A stretch of 64,000 bases of DNA from Clostridium_AF sediminicola (GCF_050402865.1 NZ_BAABMF010000016.1:50834-114833); one strand, 5' to 3'; shown: positions 1-8,938, numbered from the stretch's first letter. Made by a program: numbers and translations. The notes: generated from the sequence alone by a model not told the origin.

Positions 1-314
1 TTTTGAGCTCTAAAATTTGTAACTAAGCCAATCATATTTCCAGCATTTAGTTCTATACCAATTATAAATTTTACTGTGGGATTCATAACTAAATTAATAG
101 GTTTTCTACCACCTGAAGAATTTCCAAGGCTAGATTCCTTAACATATTCATCTTTTTTAAATCTATTCACAATATTAGTAATTGACGAAGAAGTCAACCC
201 AGTTATTTTAGCAATCTCAGTTCTCGAAATAGGCTCTTCTTCAAAAATTAATTTTAGTACATTTCTTGCGTTAAATTTTTTCATCATTTCGTTATTAATA
301 TTTTTTAATCTCAT
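1..314 (-). CDS. ROK-family transcriptional regulator, N-terminal part
   Basis: Only the first ~104 codons are in the window; the gene runs off the left edge. The start of the protein reads MRLKNINNEMMKKFNARNVL, followed by a winged helix-turn-helix (EIAKITGLTSSSITNIV, residues about 37-53) and the wing GNSSGGRKP. The start of the sugar-kinase-like fold follows (IIGIELNAGNMIGLV). This is the XylR/NagC layout of ROK repressors, which usually respond to a sugar or sugar phosphate. An in-frame ATG 12 bases upstream (326) is an alternative start; neither has a strong ribosome binding site. It lies downstream of the UroD-family gene in the same direction, so it may share that transcript. Family assignment is fairly safe, the ligand unknown. 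Confidence 0.8.
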   Translation of the reverse strand, partial: MRLKNINNEMMKKFNARNVLKLIFEEEPISRTEIAKITGLTSSSITNIVNRFKKDEYVKESSLGNSSGGRKPINLVMNPTVKFIIGIELNAGNMIGLVTNFRAQ

Positions 315-416
315 TATGTCTCTCATCCTAACTTACTTATTTCATTGGATTAATTAAGTTAATTGTATAATAATTCTGACTATTTTACAATACTAAACTA
401 ACATTTTTATTTTAAA

Positions 417-1463
417 TTATTTCCTTTGTTCTCTAACTGCTTCTATCATTGCCAGATATCCTTCAACTGGTATATAATTAGGAATTGAATTTCCTGACCC
501 TATGGCTATTCCTCCTCGACCTTTCGAATAGTTCATTACATTTTTAACATATTCTTTTATCTCTATTTCCTTATTTAAGCACAAAACATTTAACTCTATA
601 CCACCAAAATTACCGATTCTATCACCATATTTATCAATCCATTCAGAAAATGGAGCAATTTGATCTTCGTTAGAATGCTTAGCATCTATTTTCGCTACTT
701 TAATAAGATCATCCATGATATTGAATATATTCCCACAGGAATGAAGTAAGAATGGTTTGTTATAAGAATGAACTAATTCTACTATTTTCTTATATTGAGT
801 TATTATATTTTTTCTTATGTCATTAGGATTAATCAATGTAGTAGATTTGAAACCTAAATCATCACCAAATCTTAAAACGCAGTAGGTATCATTAAATCTT
901 TGCATAAACTCACCCCAAATTTCACTCATCATATTACCTACTGTACTAAACAAATCATTATACAATTCGCGATCATCAATAGACATATAACATAACTCAG
1001 TGTAACCTACTACATCTTGTACACATTCAAACACCCCATTTCCTGGCCCTCCTATTGCCTTCATTCCCTTTGGCATTTCTTCTTGGAGAAGCTGAAAATC
1101 CTGTGCATAAGCATCAAAGTACATTTTAGGAATTTCTTTCCAAGGATAATTATTAAAATCTTCTCTAGTTTTTATAACTCCAGGTTTATGTCCACCCAAT
1201 GAACCACTACCAGGCATTATGGCTCCAATACACCTTTCAAAAGAAATTGTATCATATCCCATTGTTCTAAAAAAATTGTTATAATTTCTAAAATACTCTC
1301 TTTTATCCCTTTCATTACCTTCACATAAATGGAAAAACTTTTTATTTAGTATCTTTTCCATTATTTCTTCAGATATATTATGTTCATATATAGGCATTCT
1401 TTTCGCTTCAATATTTCTCGCCGCTTTTTCAATATTCCTATAATCAGGTTGAAAATTTTTCAT
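417..1463 (-). CDS. UroD-family (methyltransferase-like) protein
   Basis: 348 aa. The start is the ATG behind AGGAGGAGTTCTT, not the longer upstream extension. The C-terminal half has the uroporphyrinogen decarboxylase/MtaA barrel pattern: KPFLLHSCGNIFNIMDDLI carries the His-x-Cys pair that binds zinc in corrinoid methyltransferases, followed by GNFGGIELNVL. The third zinc ligand, normally in an SSGC-type motif, is replaced: here the equivalent segment reads GSGNSIPNYIP. There is no heme pathway gene nearby, so a heme role is unlikely. It sits 72 bases downstream of an AraC regulator on the same strand, with a ROK regulator beyond. Family membership is clear from the motifs; methyl transfer and substrate are inference, and the missing Cys leaves activity open. 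Confidence 0.75.
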   Translation of the reverse strand: MKNFQPDYRNIEKAARNIEAKRMPIYEHNISEEIMEKILNKKFFHLCEGNERDKREYFRNYNNFFRTMGYDTISFERCIGAIMPGSGSLGGHKPGVIKTREDFNNYPWKEIPKMYFDAYAQDFQLLQEEMPKGMKAIGGPGNGVFECVQDVVGYTELCYMSIDDRELYNDLFSTVGNMMSEIWGEFMQRFNDTYCVLRFGDDLGFKSTTLINPNDIRKNIITQYKKIVELVHSYNKPFLLHSCGNIFNIMDDLIKVAKIDAKHSNEDQIAPFSEWIDKYGDRIGNFGGIELNVLCLNKEIEIKEYVKNVMNYSKGRGGIAIGSGNSIPNYIPVEGYLAMIEAVREQRK

Positions 1464-1535
1464 AAGAACTCCTCCTAATCTATTCTTAATACTAATATAT
1501 ATCAAATATTCAGACAAATATATGCTGATTATTGC

Positions 1536-2408
1536 CTACTTCTTTGCAGTTTTTATCTTTTTTATATTACTAGGAGGATAATTTCTTACTCTTTTAAAAA
1601 CTCTGTTAAAACTAGATACATTAGAAAATCCCACCTCATATGCAGCCTGAGAAATATTAATATCTTTTGATAAAATTAGTTTTTCTGCTTCGCAAATTCT
1701 AACGAAATCTAAATACTCTTTAAAAGTTCTACCAGTTATCTTCTTAAAGTATCTTGAAAAATAAAAATAGCTTAGATTTAGAACATCTGCTGCCATTTTT
1801 AAATCTATATTTTCTTTATAATTAGTCTCAATGTATTTAAATAATTTATCTAGTTTTTGAAATTCACTATCTTTAAAACTACTTTTACTGTTAATTATAT
1901 TACTTCGAGTAAGTATTGCTATTAATTGATATAAATAGCCTTTTATAAATATTTCATATCCATTTTCTTTATCACTAAATTCTTCATAAAGCCCTTTTAT
2001 GATATTTTGAATTTTTAAATAATTATTATCTTCTCTCATTATATGAGAAACACCACTTTTACCATTATTAATGAAAGTACCAATATATTTCGATTCAAAT
2101 AATGTTGTATAACAATTTTTAATTACCTCAGGAAGAAATTTAATCACAAGTATCCGAGTTTTTGCAGATAACTCAGTCTGAGTACTATGAATATCTCCTT
2201 CTTTTAAAATCACAATATCATCTTTCACAACCTTAAATGTTTCACTATTTACCTGTTGAATTGCTTCACCTTCAAGCATATATAGAATTTCTAAGCATTC
2301 ATGCCAATGAGAGTATACAACAATATTTTTTTTAGAATTATCTTGTATAAAGATGTCAACTGGAAAAGCTAAACCATTATGTATAAGATTTTCTTTATAA
2401 GGTTTCAT
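1536..2408 (-). CDS. AraC-family transcriptional regulator
   Basis: 290 aa, starting at MKPYKENLIHNG behind GAGGAGGAGAATT. The N-terminal ~150 residues resemble an AraC ligand-binding cupin (HWHECLEILYMLEGEA). The C-terminal ~100 residues contain two helix-turn-helix motifs: ENIDLKMAADVLNLSYFYFS, followed by RYFKKITG, and ISQAAYEVGFSNVSSFNRVF. This is the usual AraC/XylS arrangement of one-component sugar or metabolite sensors. It is immediately upstream of, and codirectional with, the UroD-family gene, which it probably controls. It is divergent from the receiver-GGDEF gene. The ligand cannot be told from sequence. Confidence 0.9.
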   Translation of the reverse strand: MKPYKENLIHNGLAFPVDIFIQDNSKKNIVVYSHWHECLEILYMLEGEAIQQVNSETFKVVKDDIVILKEGDIHSTQTELSAKTRILVIKFLPEVIKNCYTTLFESKYIGTFINNGKSGVSHIMREDNNYLKIQNIIKGLYEEFSDKENGYEIFIKGYLYQLIAILTRSNIINSKSSFKDSEFQKLDKLFKYIETNYKENIDLKMAADVLNLSYFYFSRYFKKITGRTFKEYLDFVRICEAEKLILSKDINISQAAYEVGFSNVSSFNRVFKRVRNYPPSNIKKIKTAKK

Positions 2409-2612
2409 AATTCTCCTCCTCAAACAAATTAATTTTTCTACTCTCTTATATAATTATATTATATTTAGGAAAATCTTACGAGCTCGTTGATAAAAATTTA
2501 ATCTAAAATACCAAGATTTAAATTTAATTATTTGTTATAATTAGATTATTATATTGTAATGATTTTACACAATAAATATAGAAAATAGTAAATAAAATTG
2601 GTGGTAAAAATT

Positions 2613-3581
2613 ATGAATAAGAATAAAAAGGAAATCCTAATTATTGATGATTCAGAATTGGTAATAATGACCTTAATAAAGCTATTAACTCCTAAATATA
2701 AAACGTTTTTTTCAAAAAAAGCGCATGAAGGCATAGAGATAGCTTCAGAAAAACAACCTGATTTAATTCTTCTTGATATACTGTTACCAGAATTAGATGG
2801 GTATGAGATTTGTCGTCGTCTAAAATCTAACCCTTTAACAACAAATATTCCTATAATATTTGTTACTGCTATGTCACAAGCAACTGACTTAGCTAAAGCT
2901 TTTGAAGTGGGAGGCGCTGATTATATTACTAAGCCTTTTGTCCCAATAATTCTCGAAGCTAGGATAAACAATCAGCTTAAATTATCAGAATCAGTTTCTG
3001 AATTAAAACGTTTATATAAAATGGCATTGGATTCCAATCCCATTACAGGTTTACCAGGCAATAATAGCATAAAAAGAAGAGTTGAAGAAGCAATCCATTT
3101 TAAAGAAAATGTTTTTGTTTTCTATGCAGACTTGGATAATTTTAAATCCTTTAACGATAAATATGGATTTGCTCACGGAGATAAGGTTATTTTCTTTACT
3201 GCCAAATTATTTAGTAAAATCGCCAATAAAGTTGGTTGTATAGACCCATTTATCGGCCATATAGGTGGAGATGATTTTGTAATAGTAATTGAAGAAAGTA
3301 AAGGGATTACTTTTGTAGAAAATTATATCAAAATATTTGATGAAACAATAAAAACTTTCTATACAGAAGAAGATTTAAAACTAGGATACATTTCTGCAGA
3401 AAATCGCCAAAATGAAGTCAAAAAATTTCCTATTATGTCATTTAGTATAGCCGGTGTAAATTTGAGCAAAGGTCTTTATTCAAACTATCTGTACGTAAAT
3501 GACATATGTGTTGAATTAAAAAGTAAAGCAAAGTCTCATACTGGTAGTTTTTATTGCATAGATAGAAGAATTAATTATTAA
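2613..3581 (+). CDS. Response regulator with GGDEF-type output domain
   Basis: 322 aa. The start is the ATG 8 bases after GGTGG at 2600-2604. Residues ~7-125 form a receiver domain with acidic pair D12-D13, phospho-acceptor D55 (LILLDILLPE) and the conserved KPF lysine. Residues ~145-310 are a diguanylate-cyclase fold with YADLDNFKSFNDKYG and signature GGDDF at about 218-222, in place of GGDEF. No RxxD inhibitory site lies just before the signature (the stretch is DPFIGHI). PleD-type proteins of this layout make cyclic di-GMP when phosphorylated. The Asp for Glu change is conservative, so the enzyme may be active or act as a nucleotide sensor. No partner kinase is adjacent. Confidence 0.85.
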   Translation: MNKNKKEILIIDDSELVIMTLIKLLTPKYKTFFSKKAHEGIEIASEKQPDLILLDILLPELDGYEICRRLKSNPLTTNIPIIFVTAMSQATDLAKAFEVGGADYITKPFVPIILEARINNQLKLSESVSELKRLYKMALDSNPITGLPGNNSIKRRVEEAIHFKENVFVFYADLDNFKSFNDKYGFAHGDKVIFFTAKLFSKIANKVGCIDPFIGHIGGDDFVIVIEESKGITFVENYIKIFDETIKTFYTEEDLKLGYISAENRQNEVKKFPIMSFSIAGVNLSKGLYSNYLYVNDICVELKSKAKSHTGSFYCIDRRINY

Positions 3582-3590
3582 GAAAAACAT

Positions 3591-3628
3591 AAAAATAAGC
3601 ATTAGTTCTTATACCAATGCTTATTTTT
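3591..3628. terminator. Bidirectional intrinsic terminator
   Basis: Inverted repeat AAAAATAAGCATT / AATGCTTATTTTT with a 12-base loop, giving A and T tracts on both sides. It lies between the convergent receiver-GGDEF gene and deoD, so it can stop both. Confidence 0.85.
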
Positions 3629-3647
3629 ATTTAATCTAATATTTTAT

Positions 3648-4361
3648 TTACTCCGCCATTCCTAACGCAATTTCCATCATCTTTGTAAATGCTTCTTGTC
3701 TTTCTTCAGATGTTGTAGCTTCATTAGTCACTAAATTATCTGAAACTGTTAATAAACAAGCTGCTTTTTTTCCTAATATATTTGCATTATGAAATAAAGC
3801 AAATGATTCCATTTCCACTGCAACACAGCCTTTATTTTTGTAAATATCTTTGTACTCTTCAAAATTCTCACGATAAAATACATCACTAGAATGAATTCTA
3901 GATTTATGAATTTCAATTCCTAAATTTTCTGCAATTTCTTCTAATTTACTATTCAACTCTGGAGATGCAGCAATTATATCTTTGTCATACCCACTTTGTG
4001 TTTTTGCAAAACTTGACTCACTCCACGATTCATTAGCCAATATTACATCATATAAATTTAACTCTGAAGTATAAGCCCCACATGAACCTATTCGAATAAT
4101 GTTTTCTACTCCATAAAATTTAAATAACTCATATGAATAAATTCCAATACTTGGCATACCCATACCACTTGCCATTACAGAAATCTTTCGCCCTTTATAA
4201 GTTCCTGTGTAACCAAACATATTCCTTACATTATTGAATTTCACTACATCTTCTAAAAATGTGTCAGCTATATATTTGGCACGAAGTGGGTCTCCTGGCA
4301 TTAATACCGTATTCCCGATAATTCCTTTTTCTTTTACTTCAATATGTGCTGTTGGTATCAT
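3648..4361 (-). CDS. deoD: Purine nucleoside phosphorylase DeoD
   Basis: 237 aa, the normal length of the bacterial hexameric (DeoD) type. It splits purine (deoxy)nucleosides with phosphate into base and (deoxy)ribose-1-phosphate in the cytoplasm. Visible signatures: MPGDPLRAKYIAD at the N-terminus, the phosphate-binding RIGSCGAY, VAVEMESFALF in the nucleoside pocket and the catalytic Asp in TVSDNLVTNE. The start is an ATG behind AGGAGGATTCAAT. It follows deoB by ~20 bases on the same strand, so the two form a nucleoside salvage operon; DeoB isomerises the pentose-1-phosphate that DeoD releases. Confidence 0.97.
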   Translation of the reverse strand: MIPTAHIEVKEKGIIGNTVLMPGDPLRAKYIADTFLEDVVKFNNVRNMFGYTGTYKGRKISVMASGMGMPSIGIYSYELFKFYGVENIIRIGSCGAYTSELNLYDVILANESWSESSFAKTQSGYDKDIIAASPELNSKLEEIAENLGIEIHKSRIHSSDVFYRENFEEYKDIYKNKGCVAVEMESFALFHNANILGKKAACLLTVSDNLVTNEATTSEERQEAFTKMMEIALGMAE

Positions 4362-4382
4362 ATTGAATCCTCCTTTTTTTGT

Positions 4383-5561
4383 TTATTCTGATATTAAATT
4401 CAAAAAGCTAACTCCGTTTTTGATATTATTTTTGACATTAAGTAAATCTAAAATAGTAGCACCTATATCAGAAAATGATTCTCTAACTCCTAATTCTACA
4501 TTTTCTTTGATTTTGTTACCATATATCATTATAGGTATATATTCTCTTGAATGATCTGTCCCTTCAGTTGTAGGATCGCAACCATGATCTGCTGTTAAGA
4601 TTAGAACATCTTCATCATTTAATCTACTAATTATTTCTGGTAGCCTTGCATCAAAATTTTCAAGAGCTTTTCCATAACCTTCCGGATCTTTTCTATGACC
4701 GTATTTCATATCAAAATCTACTAGGTTTGTAAAAATAAAACCTTCTTTGTGTTTATCCATCATTTCAAGTGTTTTATCAACACCATCCATATTGCTTACT
4801 GTGTATACACTATCAGTTAATCCTTTATTAGCATAAATATCCTTTATTTTTCCTACTCCTACCACTGGTAATCCTGCACCTTTTATTTTATCTAAAGTTG
4901 TTTCAGATGTAGGCACTATAGAATAATCATGTCTATTAGATGTACGTGTAAACTTACCTGGTTGTCCAATAAAAGGTCTTGCTATTACTCTTCCTACTGC
5001 ATGTTCACCTTGAAGTAATTTTCGAGCAATTTCACAATATTCATAAAGTGTTTTTAATGGAATAACTTCTTCATGGGCTGCAATTTGAAATACACTATCT
5101 GCTGAAGTATAAATAATTGGTTTACCTGTTTCCATGTGTTTTTTTCCAAACTCATCAATAATTGCAGTACCAGATGCCGGTTTATTTGCTAGTATTTCTC
5201 TTCCTATTGCTTCTTCAAATTTTTCTGTTACATCTTTTGGAAATCCATTTGGATACGTTGGAAACGGTTTGTCTAAAATAATTTGTGCTATCTCCCAGTG
5301 ACCTGTTGTTGTGTCTTTACCTAAAGATTTTTCATTTGATTTTCCAAAAGCTCCTATAGCACGTAAATCACTATTTATTCCCGGTACATCTATAATTTTA
5401 CCAAGCCCAAGCTTCTCCATATTAGGAACTTTAAGTCCCCCTATTGATTCATTAACATGTAGCAATGTATTAGCTTTTTGGTCTCCATATTTTGCTGCAT
5501 CAGGAAGAGCTCCTACTCCAAAACTATCTAGAACAAATAAAATAACTCTTTTGCTATCCAT
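4383..5561 (-). CDS. deoB: Phosphopentomutase DeoB
   Basis: 392 aa. It converts (deoxy)ribose-1-phosphate to the 5-phosphate, linking nucleoside breakdown to the pentose phosphate pathway or deoxyribose aldolase. It belongs to the alkaline-phosphatase-like metalloenzyme superfamily. The N-terminal metal motif VILFVLDSFGVGALPDA, the KDTTTGHWE segment around the acceptor Thr and the C-terminal ADHGCDPTTEGTDHSRE metal motif are all present. I chose the start MDSKRV behind AAGGAGTGAAAATT over the 10-residue longer reading. It sits between the Crp/Fnr gene and deoD on the same strand. Confidence 0.97.
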   Translation of the reverse strand: MDSKRVILFVLDSFGVGALPDAAKYGDQKANTLLHVNESIGGLKVPNMEKLGLGKIIDVPGINSDLRAIGAFGKSNEKSLGKDTTTGHWEIAQIILDKPFPTYPNGFPKDVTEKFEEAIGREILANKPASGTAIIDEFGKKHMETGKPIIYTSADSVFQIAAHEEVIPLKTLYEYCEIARKLLQGEHAVGRVIARPFIGQPGKFTRTSNRHDYSIVPTSETTLDKIKGAGLPVVGVGKIKDIYANKGLTDSVYTVSNMDGVDKTLEMMDKHKEGFIFTNLVDFDMKYGHRKDPEGYGKALENFDARLPEIISRLNDEDVLILTADHGCDPTTEGTDHSREYIPIMIYGNKIKENVELGVRESFSDIGATILDLLNVKNNIKNGVSFLNLISE

Positions 5562-5592
5562 AATTTTCACTCCTTGTTTATAAATATTCATA

Positions 5593-6282
5593 TTAAACTA
5601 ATTCATCTAATTTATTTACTAATGCCTTGTACTGTTCATTATTAACATAAACCTTACCAGTATTAATTGTTATTAACTCTTCTTGTTTCAGTTTTTTTAT
5701 ATTTCTTTGAACTGTTCTTAAACTAATTCCTAACTCATCAGCTATTTGCTGACGCTTTTTATTAATTAATGATACTTTTCCTTCCTCAATATCTTCCTTT
5801 GTCCATTCAATAATCGATGACACCAAGGTATACATAGTTGAATTTAGTAATAATTCTCCATTAGAATATGCAATATTATAAAAGTCTTTAGCCATTTTTC
5901 TAGCCACTATCATAGCTAAATAATGATCATTTTCTAGCCACTTTAAAAAATCATTTTTTGAAATTTTTAATGCAACACAATCAGTTACTGTTTCAACTGT
6001 AGCTGCTATTTTATCTTTTGATGCTAATATTTCAATTAATCCAACAAAATCTTGATCGTTTACAATTGCAGTTTCAAGTATTTTTCCATTTTGAAATTCA
6101 TTAAAAATTTTCAATGTACCAGAATAAATAATATAAACGTACTTAGGCTCTTCATCTTTTTTTATCATTATTGTCTTTGCATCAAAATTCTGCACTTTAC
6201 ATTTCATTCTTATTTCAGCAGGCATACCTATAAATAAATTAGCTAAATAAGGTTTATTATTTATAAAATCTTCAATTGACAT
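5593..6282 (-). CDS. Crp/Fnr-family transcriptional regulator
   Basis: 229 aa behind GAGGGATTAAT. Residues ~20-130 form a cyclic-nucleotide-binding-type beta roll. Residues ~165-215 form the winged helix, with the recognition segment RQQIADELGISLRTVQRNIK. No cysteine cluster for an iron-sulfur centre is seen, so it is not a classical oxygen-sensing Fnr. It is the first gene of an apparent operon with deoB and deoD (31 bases to the deoB stop-proximal region's start), which suggests a link to nucleoside use or to nitrosative/redox control. A palindrome with TGAC-N4-GTCA lies about 75 bases upstream and could be an autoregulatory site. Confidence 0.88.
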   Translation of the reverse strand: MSIEDFINNKPYLANLFIGMPAEIRMKCKVQNFDAKTIMIKKDEEPKYVYIIYSGTLKIFNEFQNGKILETAIVNDQDFVGLIEILASKDKIAATVETVTDCVALKISKNDFLKWLENDHYLAMIVARKMAKDFYNIAYSNGELLLNSTMYTLVSSIIEWTKEDIEEGKVSLINKKRQQIADELGISLRTVQRNIKKLKQEELITINTGKVYVNNEQYKALVNKLDELV

Positions 6283-6355
6283 ATTAATCCCTCATTTGTA
6301 TGTTAAGTTTATCTATTTATTATTTTACCTTATAAAAAAATTATAACAAAATAAT

Positions 6356-6393
6356 AACTATCAAAAAATGACATGCGTCACTTTTTGATAGTT
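6356..6393. terminator. Strong hairpin, terminator and possible Crp/Fnr operator
   Basis: A 17-base stem (AACTATCAAAAAATGAC / GTCACTTTTTGATAGTT, one mismatch that becomes G-U in RNA) with loop ATGC. It lies just after the flavodoxin stop on the minus strand, so it can terminate that gene. Its core TGAC-ATGC-GTCA also looks like a Crp/Fnr-family dyad ahead of the regulator gene. Confidence 0.75.
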
Positions 6394-6396
6394 ATT

Positions 6397-6900
6397 TTAA
6401 TTTTTTTCTATATATTGTACAAATTTATTAATATTTTCTTCTACTATTTTAGAAATATCTTTCTTTGTGTCTATTGGAGGCATATTTTCATCTTTCTTAG
6501 AAATTGTTTTAATTATAAACTTTTCAAAGAAATTCATTTTAGAAAACCTGAATTCTCCTCCAAAAGTTTCTTTGGCTACTGCACTAATCAACAATTCTTT
6601 TGGAAAAGAATTATTTAACTGCTCTTGTCCACTTTTTTCATTCATACAACAAATGAATAATCCAACTCTCTTTTTCTTCAACTTATTTAGATTTTCTGAG
6701 CAAAACTTCTTTACTTCTTTTTGAATTTGCCCTACATATATTGACCCACCAATAATTACTTTATCATAATTAAATATCTCAACTTCATCTGTCTTTTTTA
6801 AATTACATAAATCAATGTCTCCATTAAGTTTTTCTTTTAAAATTTTGGCACATTTTTCAGTAGTACCATATTTGGTGGAAAAAACAATTAAAGTTTTCAT
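6397..6900 (-). CDS. Flavodoxin-domain protein
   Basis: 167 aa, starting at MKTLIVFSTKYGTTEKCA behind GAGAGGAGATAAT. The first 20 residues give the FMN phosphate loop (T/S-x-T-G-x-T type, here STKYGTTEKC). VIIGGSIYVGQIQKEVKKF is the second FMN-contact segment typical of the flavodoxin/HemG-like family. It probably binds FMN and acts as a small electron carrier or oxidoreductase in the cytoplasm. No partner enzyme is adjacent, and the hairpin at 6356-6393 separates it from the Crp/Fnr gene. Fold call good; specific role unknown. Confidence 0.8.
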   Translation of the reverse strand: MKTLIVFSTKYGTTEKCAKILKEKLNGDIDLCNLKKTDEVEIFNYDKVIIGGSIYVGQIQKEVKKFCSENLNKLKKKRVGLFICCMNEKSGQEQLNNSFPKELLISAVAKETFGGEFRFSKMNFFEKFIIKTISKKDENMPPIDTKKDISKIVEENINKFVQYIEKN

Positions 6901-6975
6901 ATTATCTCCTCTCAATTTAAAATTCCATTAAACAATAATTTAATTATATATGAAAATAAATCCATTATCAAAATA

Positions 6976-7560
6976 TTAAATCAAAGAATAAACAATAGCT
7001 TCATATGGTCTTAATTTAATCTCATCAATACTGGTAGTTGAATCACTATAATTACTAATAAGAAGTTCAGCTTTTTTATACTTTATACTATTAGGCAATG
7101 TAAATAAAACATCACTTTTATCAAAATTACAAATTATTAAAAGTTTTTCTTTATCTAGTTCTCTAGTATATGCAAATATTTCATCATGATTTTCTAGTAT
7201 TAGTGCATATTTTCCATATACAATAATTTTATTTTGCTTCCTCAACTCTATTAGTTTTTTGTAATGATAAAATATTGAATTCTTATCTTTCATGGCTTCA
7301 TTTGCATTTATTGTTTTATAATTTGGATTTCCATCATTATAGCTAATATTTTTAACATCATTTATGTCAGGATACCCTTTTTCTTTAGAAATTATATTAA
7401 TTACATCCATTCTAAAACCATCTATTCCTATATTTAGTCAATACCTCATAATATTATATACTTCATTTCTTAGATTAGTATTTTTCAAATTTAAATTCGG
7501 TTGTTCTTTTAAAAAATATGAAGATAATATTGTCCTGATTTCTCATCAAACTCTTCTTGT
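6976..7560 (-). pseudogene. Broken GH13 alpha-glucosidase (oligo-1,6-/trehalose-6-P type)
   Basis: Fragments of one GH13 enzyme are readable on the minus strand. From the right: DEKSGQYYLHIF, then after a frameshift in a T run LKEQPNLNLKN and LRNEVYNIMRY, then a TGA where the family has Trp, then LNIGIDGFRMDVINIISK (the catalytic-nucleophile region). The frame then runs straight into YPDINDVKN and the C-terminal KDKNSIFYHYKKLIELRKQN, lacking the ~200 residues normally between. One frameshift, one nonsense codon and a large internal deletion make it dead. Bases about 7560-7620 read like the C-terminal end of another protein, perhaps a sugar regulator, suggesting a deletion junction; this last point is weak. 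Confidence 0.85.
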
Positions 7561-7773
7561 AATAATTCTATTAGCAATTGAACACTAATAGAACCCCTTT
7601 TGTACCTGTATTCAATCAATATTCTTTAGAGTACCTTTAAGCTTGATATACTAGAATTCTTTTCTTAATTTTTCTTTTCATTCTAAACTCATAGTTATTA
7701 TTTTTTCTATTTTACATAATTTTATTAATATTTCTTCTGCCTTTTCGATTTTAAAAAAATCCCCATAAAATAA

Positions 7774-7807
7774 ACAAACCAGTAGATTGTGATATCTACT
7801 GGTTTGT
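7774..7807 (-). terminator. Intrinsic terminator after GNAT gene
   Basis: Perfect 14-base stem ACAAACCAGTAGAT / ATCTACTGGTTTGT just downstream of the acetyltransferase stop on the minus strand, followed by a T-rich stretch. Confidence 0.8.
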
Positions 7808-7809
7808 AA

Positions 7810-8319
7810 CTAAATATTTATAATTTTCTCGAAAGCTATTCTTTCACTTTTATCTTCTAAATAAATTATTCCACAATACTTAAACTCATTTTTCTTGAGT
7901 AAGTTTTTCATAGAAGAATTTTCTTCCTGTGTATCTACCTTGATACTATGTACATCTTTACTTAAACAAAGTTCCTCAACCTTTTTTATTATTTCAGATG
8001 ATAACCCCAATCCTTTGTAATTGTTATCTATAGCTATTCTATGAATAACAGCATAGTCGTTATTACTAATCCATTCACCGTCATAAATATTTTCATATGT
8101 TTTTTCTCCATCAAATGAAACAGCTATAGTCCCAACAATGTTATTATCTCTTAACATTACATATCCATTTTCATCTACAATATCTTTTCTTATTGTTTCA
8201 ACATTAGGATAATTATTCTGCCATTGATCAATACCTTCTCTTTTAAAATAATCTTGCGCCTGTTTAATTATAGCCATTATACTATCAATATCAGTTTTAA
8301 CCGCTTTTCTAAACTCCAT
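7810..8319 (-). CDS. GNAT-family N-acetyltransferase
   Basis: 169 aa behind AAAGGAGAATAAAG. The family pattern is clear: the N-terminal MEFRKAVKTDIDSIMAIIKQ, the beta-4 strand with VIHRIAIDNNYKGLGLSSEI (acetyl-CoA pyrophosphate loop of the Q/R-x-x-G-x-G/A type, here YKGLGLS) and a late SMKNLLKKNEFKYCGI. It would transfer an acetyl group from acetyl-CoA to an amine. The substrate is not predictable. It is a single gene bounded by a terminator, next to decayed sequence. Confidence 0.85.
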   Translation of the reverse strand: MEFRKAVKTDIDSIMAIIKQAQDYFKREGIDQWQNNYPNVETIRKDIVDENGYVMLRDNNIVGTIAVSFDGEKTYENIYDGEWISNNDYAVIHRIAIDNNYKGLGLSSEIIKKVEELCLSKDVHSIKVDTQEENSSMKNLLKKNEFKYCGIIYLEDKSERIAFEKIINI

Positions 8320-8392
8320 CTTTATTCTCCTTTGTATTTATTCTAAGGATTACTCCAAGTTTATTATAACCAATTTAATTATGTAACTCTAC

Positions 8393-8558
8393 TATATAAT
8401 TCAGAGATTTTATCCATTGCATACTCGTTTGATCTTATTGATACTTCAAGAAACTGTTTATCTTTTATTGTTCAATAATATCACTACCTAGTAATTCACT
8501 ATCAATATTACCATCTCTAATAATTAATACTCTATCACTCTTGTCGGTTCATCAAATA
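8393..8558 (-). pseudogene. Remnant of ABC transporter ATPase C-terminus
   Basis: On the minus strand the Walker B end FDEPT is joined out of frame to SDRVLIIRDGNIDSELLGSD, the D-loop/H-loop exit and final strand of an export-type ABC ATPase. A TAA follows, then in a third frame FLEVSIRSNEYAMDKISELY. An internal deletion and at least one more frameshift are visible. Nothing upstream encodes the rest of the protein. It is a decayed gene, perhaps once a paralogue of the efflux ATPase at 12747-13451. Confidence 0.7.
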
Positions 8559-8897
8559 TATATCTCTCTTAATCAACAAATAACTCTTTTACCAAAAGAA
8601 CCTTTTGCTGATTACGTCCAAGATAAATATATTACATCACTCCAAATAGAAGGTAATTTTATTGGTAAATCTTCTATTACGTTTTCTGCTAATAAATGTA
8701 ATTTTTAACATTTGAAAAAATCCTTTTCAAATATGTTTTAATGTTAATTACGATAAAAACAAATAAAACAAAAGAGAATCCTTATCAAAAACAGCAGAAT
8801 CTGTATTTTTTTGTACCAAAAAAGTTTTTTTAGACCGGAAGCTTTCTATGCGCTAAACGTCCCAGTTACCTTAAGTTAATATTACTTTACATGATAA
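8559..8897 (+). other. Gene-free decay region with a short coding-like stretch
   Basis: About 340 bases without an intact gene. A plus-strand frame at roughly 8571-8708 reads LPKEPFADYVQDKYITSLQ and so on to a stop, but has no start codon or ribosome binding site; I do not recognise it. Bases 8833-8875 are less AT-rich than their surroundings and match nothing I know. I see no RNA gene or promoter that I could defend. Confidence 0.4.
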
Positions 8898-8938
8898 AAT
8901 AGGTTTAATGAGTTCATTCATAACCCATTAAACCTATT
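8898..8938 (-). terminator. Terminator of the MacAB-like operon
   Basis: 17-base stem AATAGGTTTAATGAGTT / AACCCATTAAACCTATT (one G-U) about 55 bases downstream of the adaptor gene's stop on the minus strand. Confidence 0.8.

Noticed and set aside
76..357. 93-codon plus-strand frame
   Set aside because: It overlaps the ROK regulator on the other strand, whose helix-turn-helix is clear; the plus frame has no ribosome binding site and no family match.
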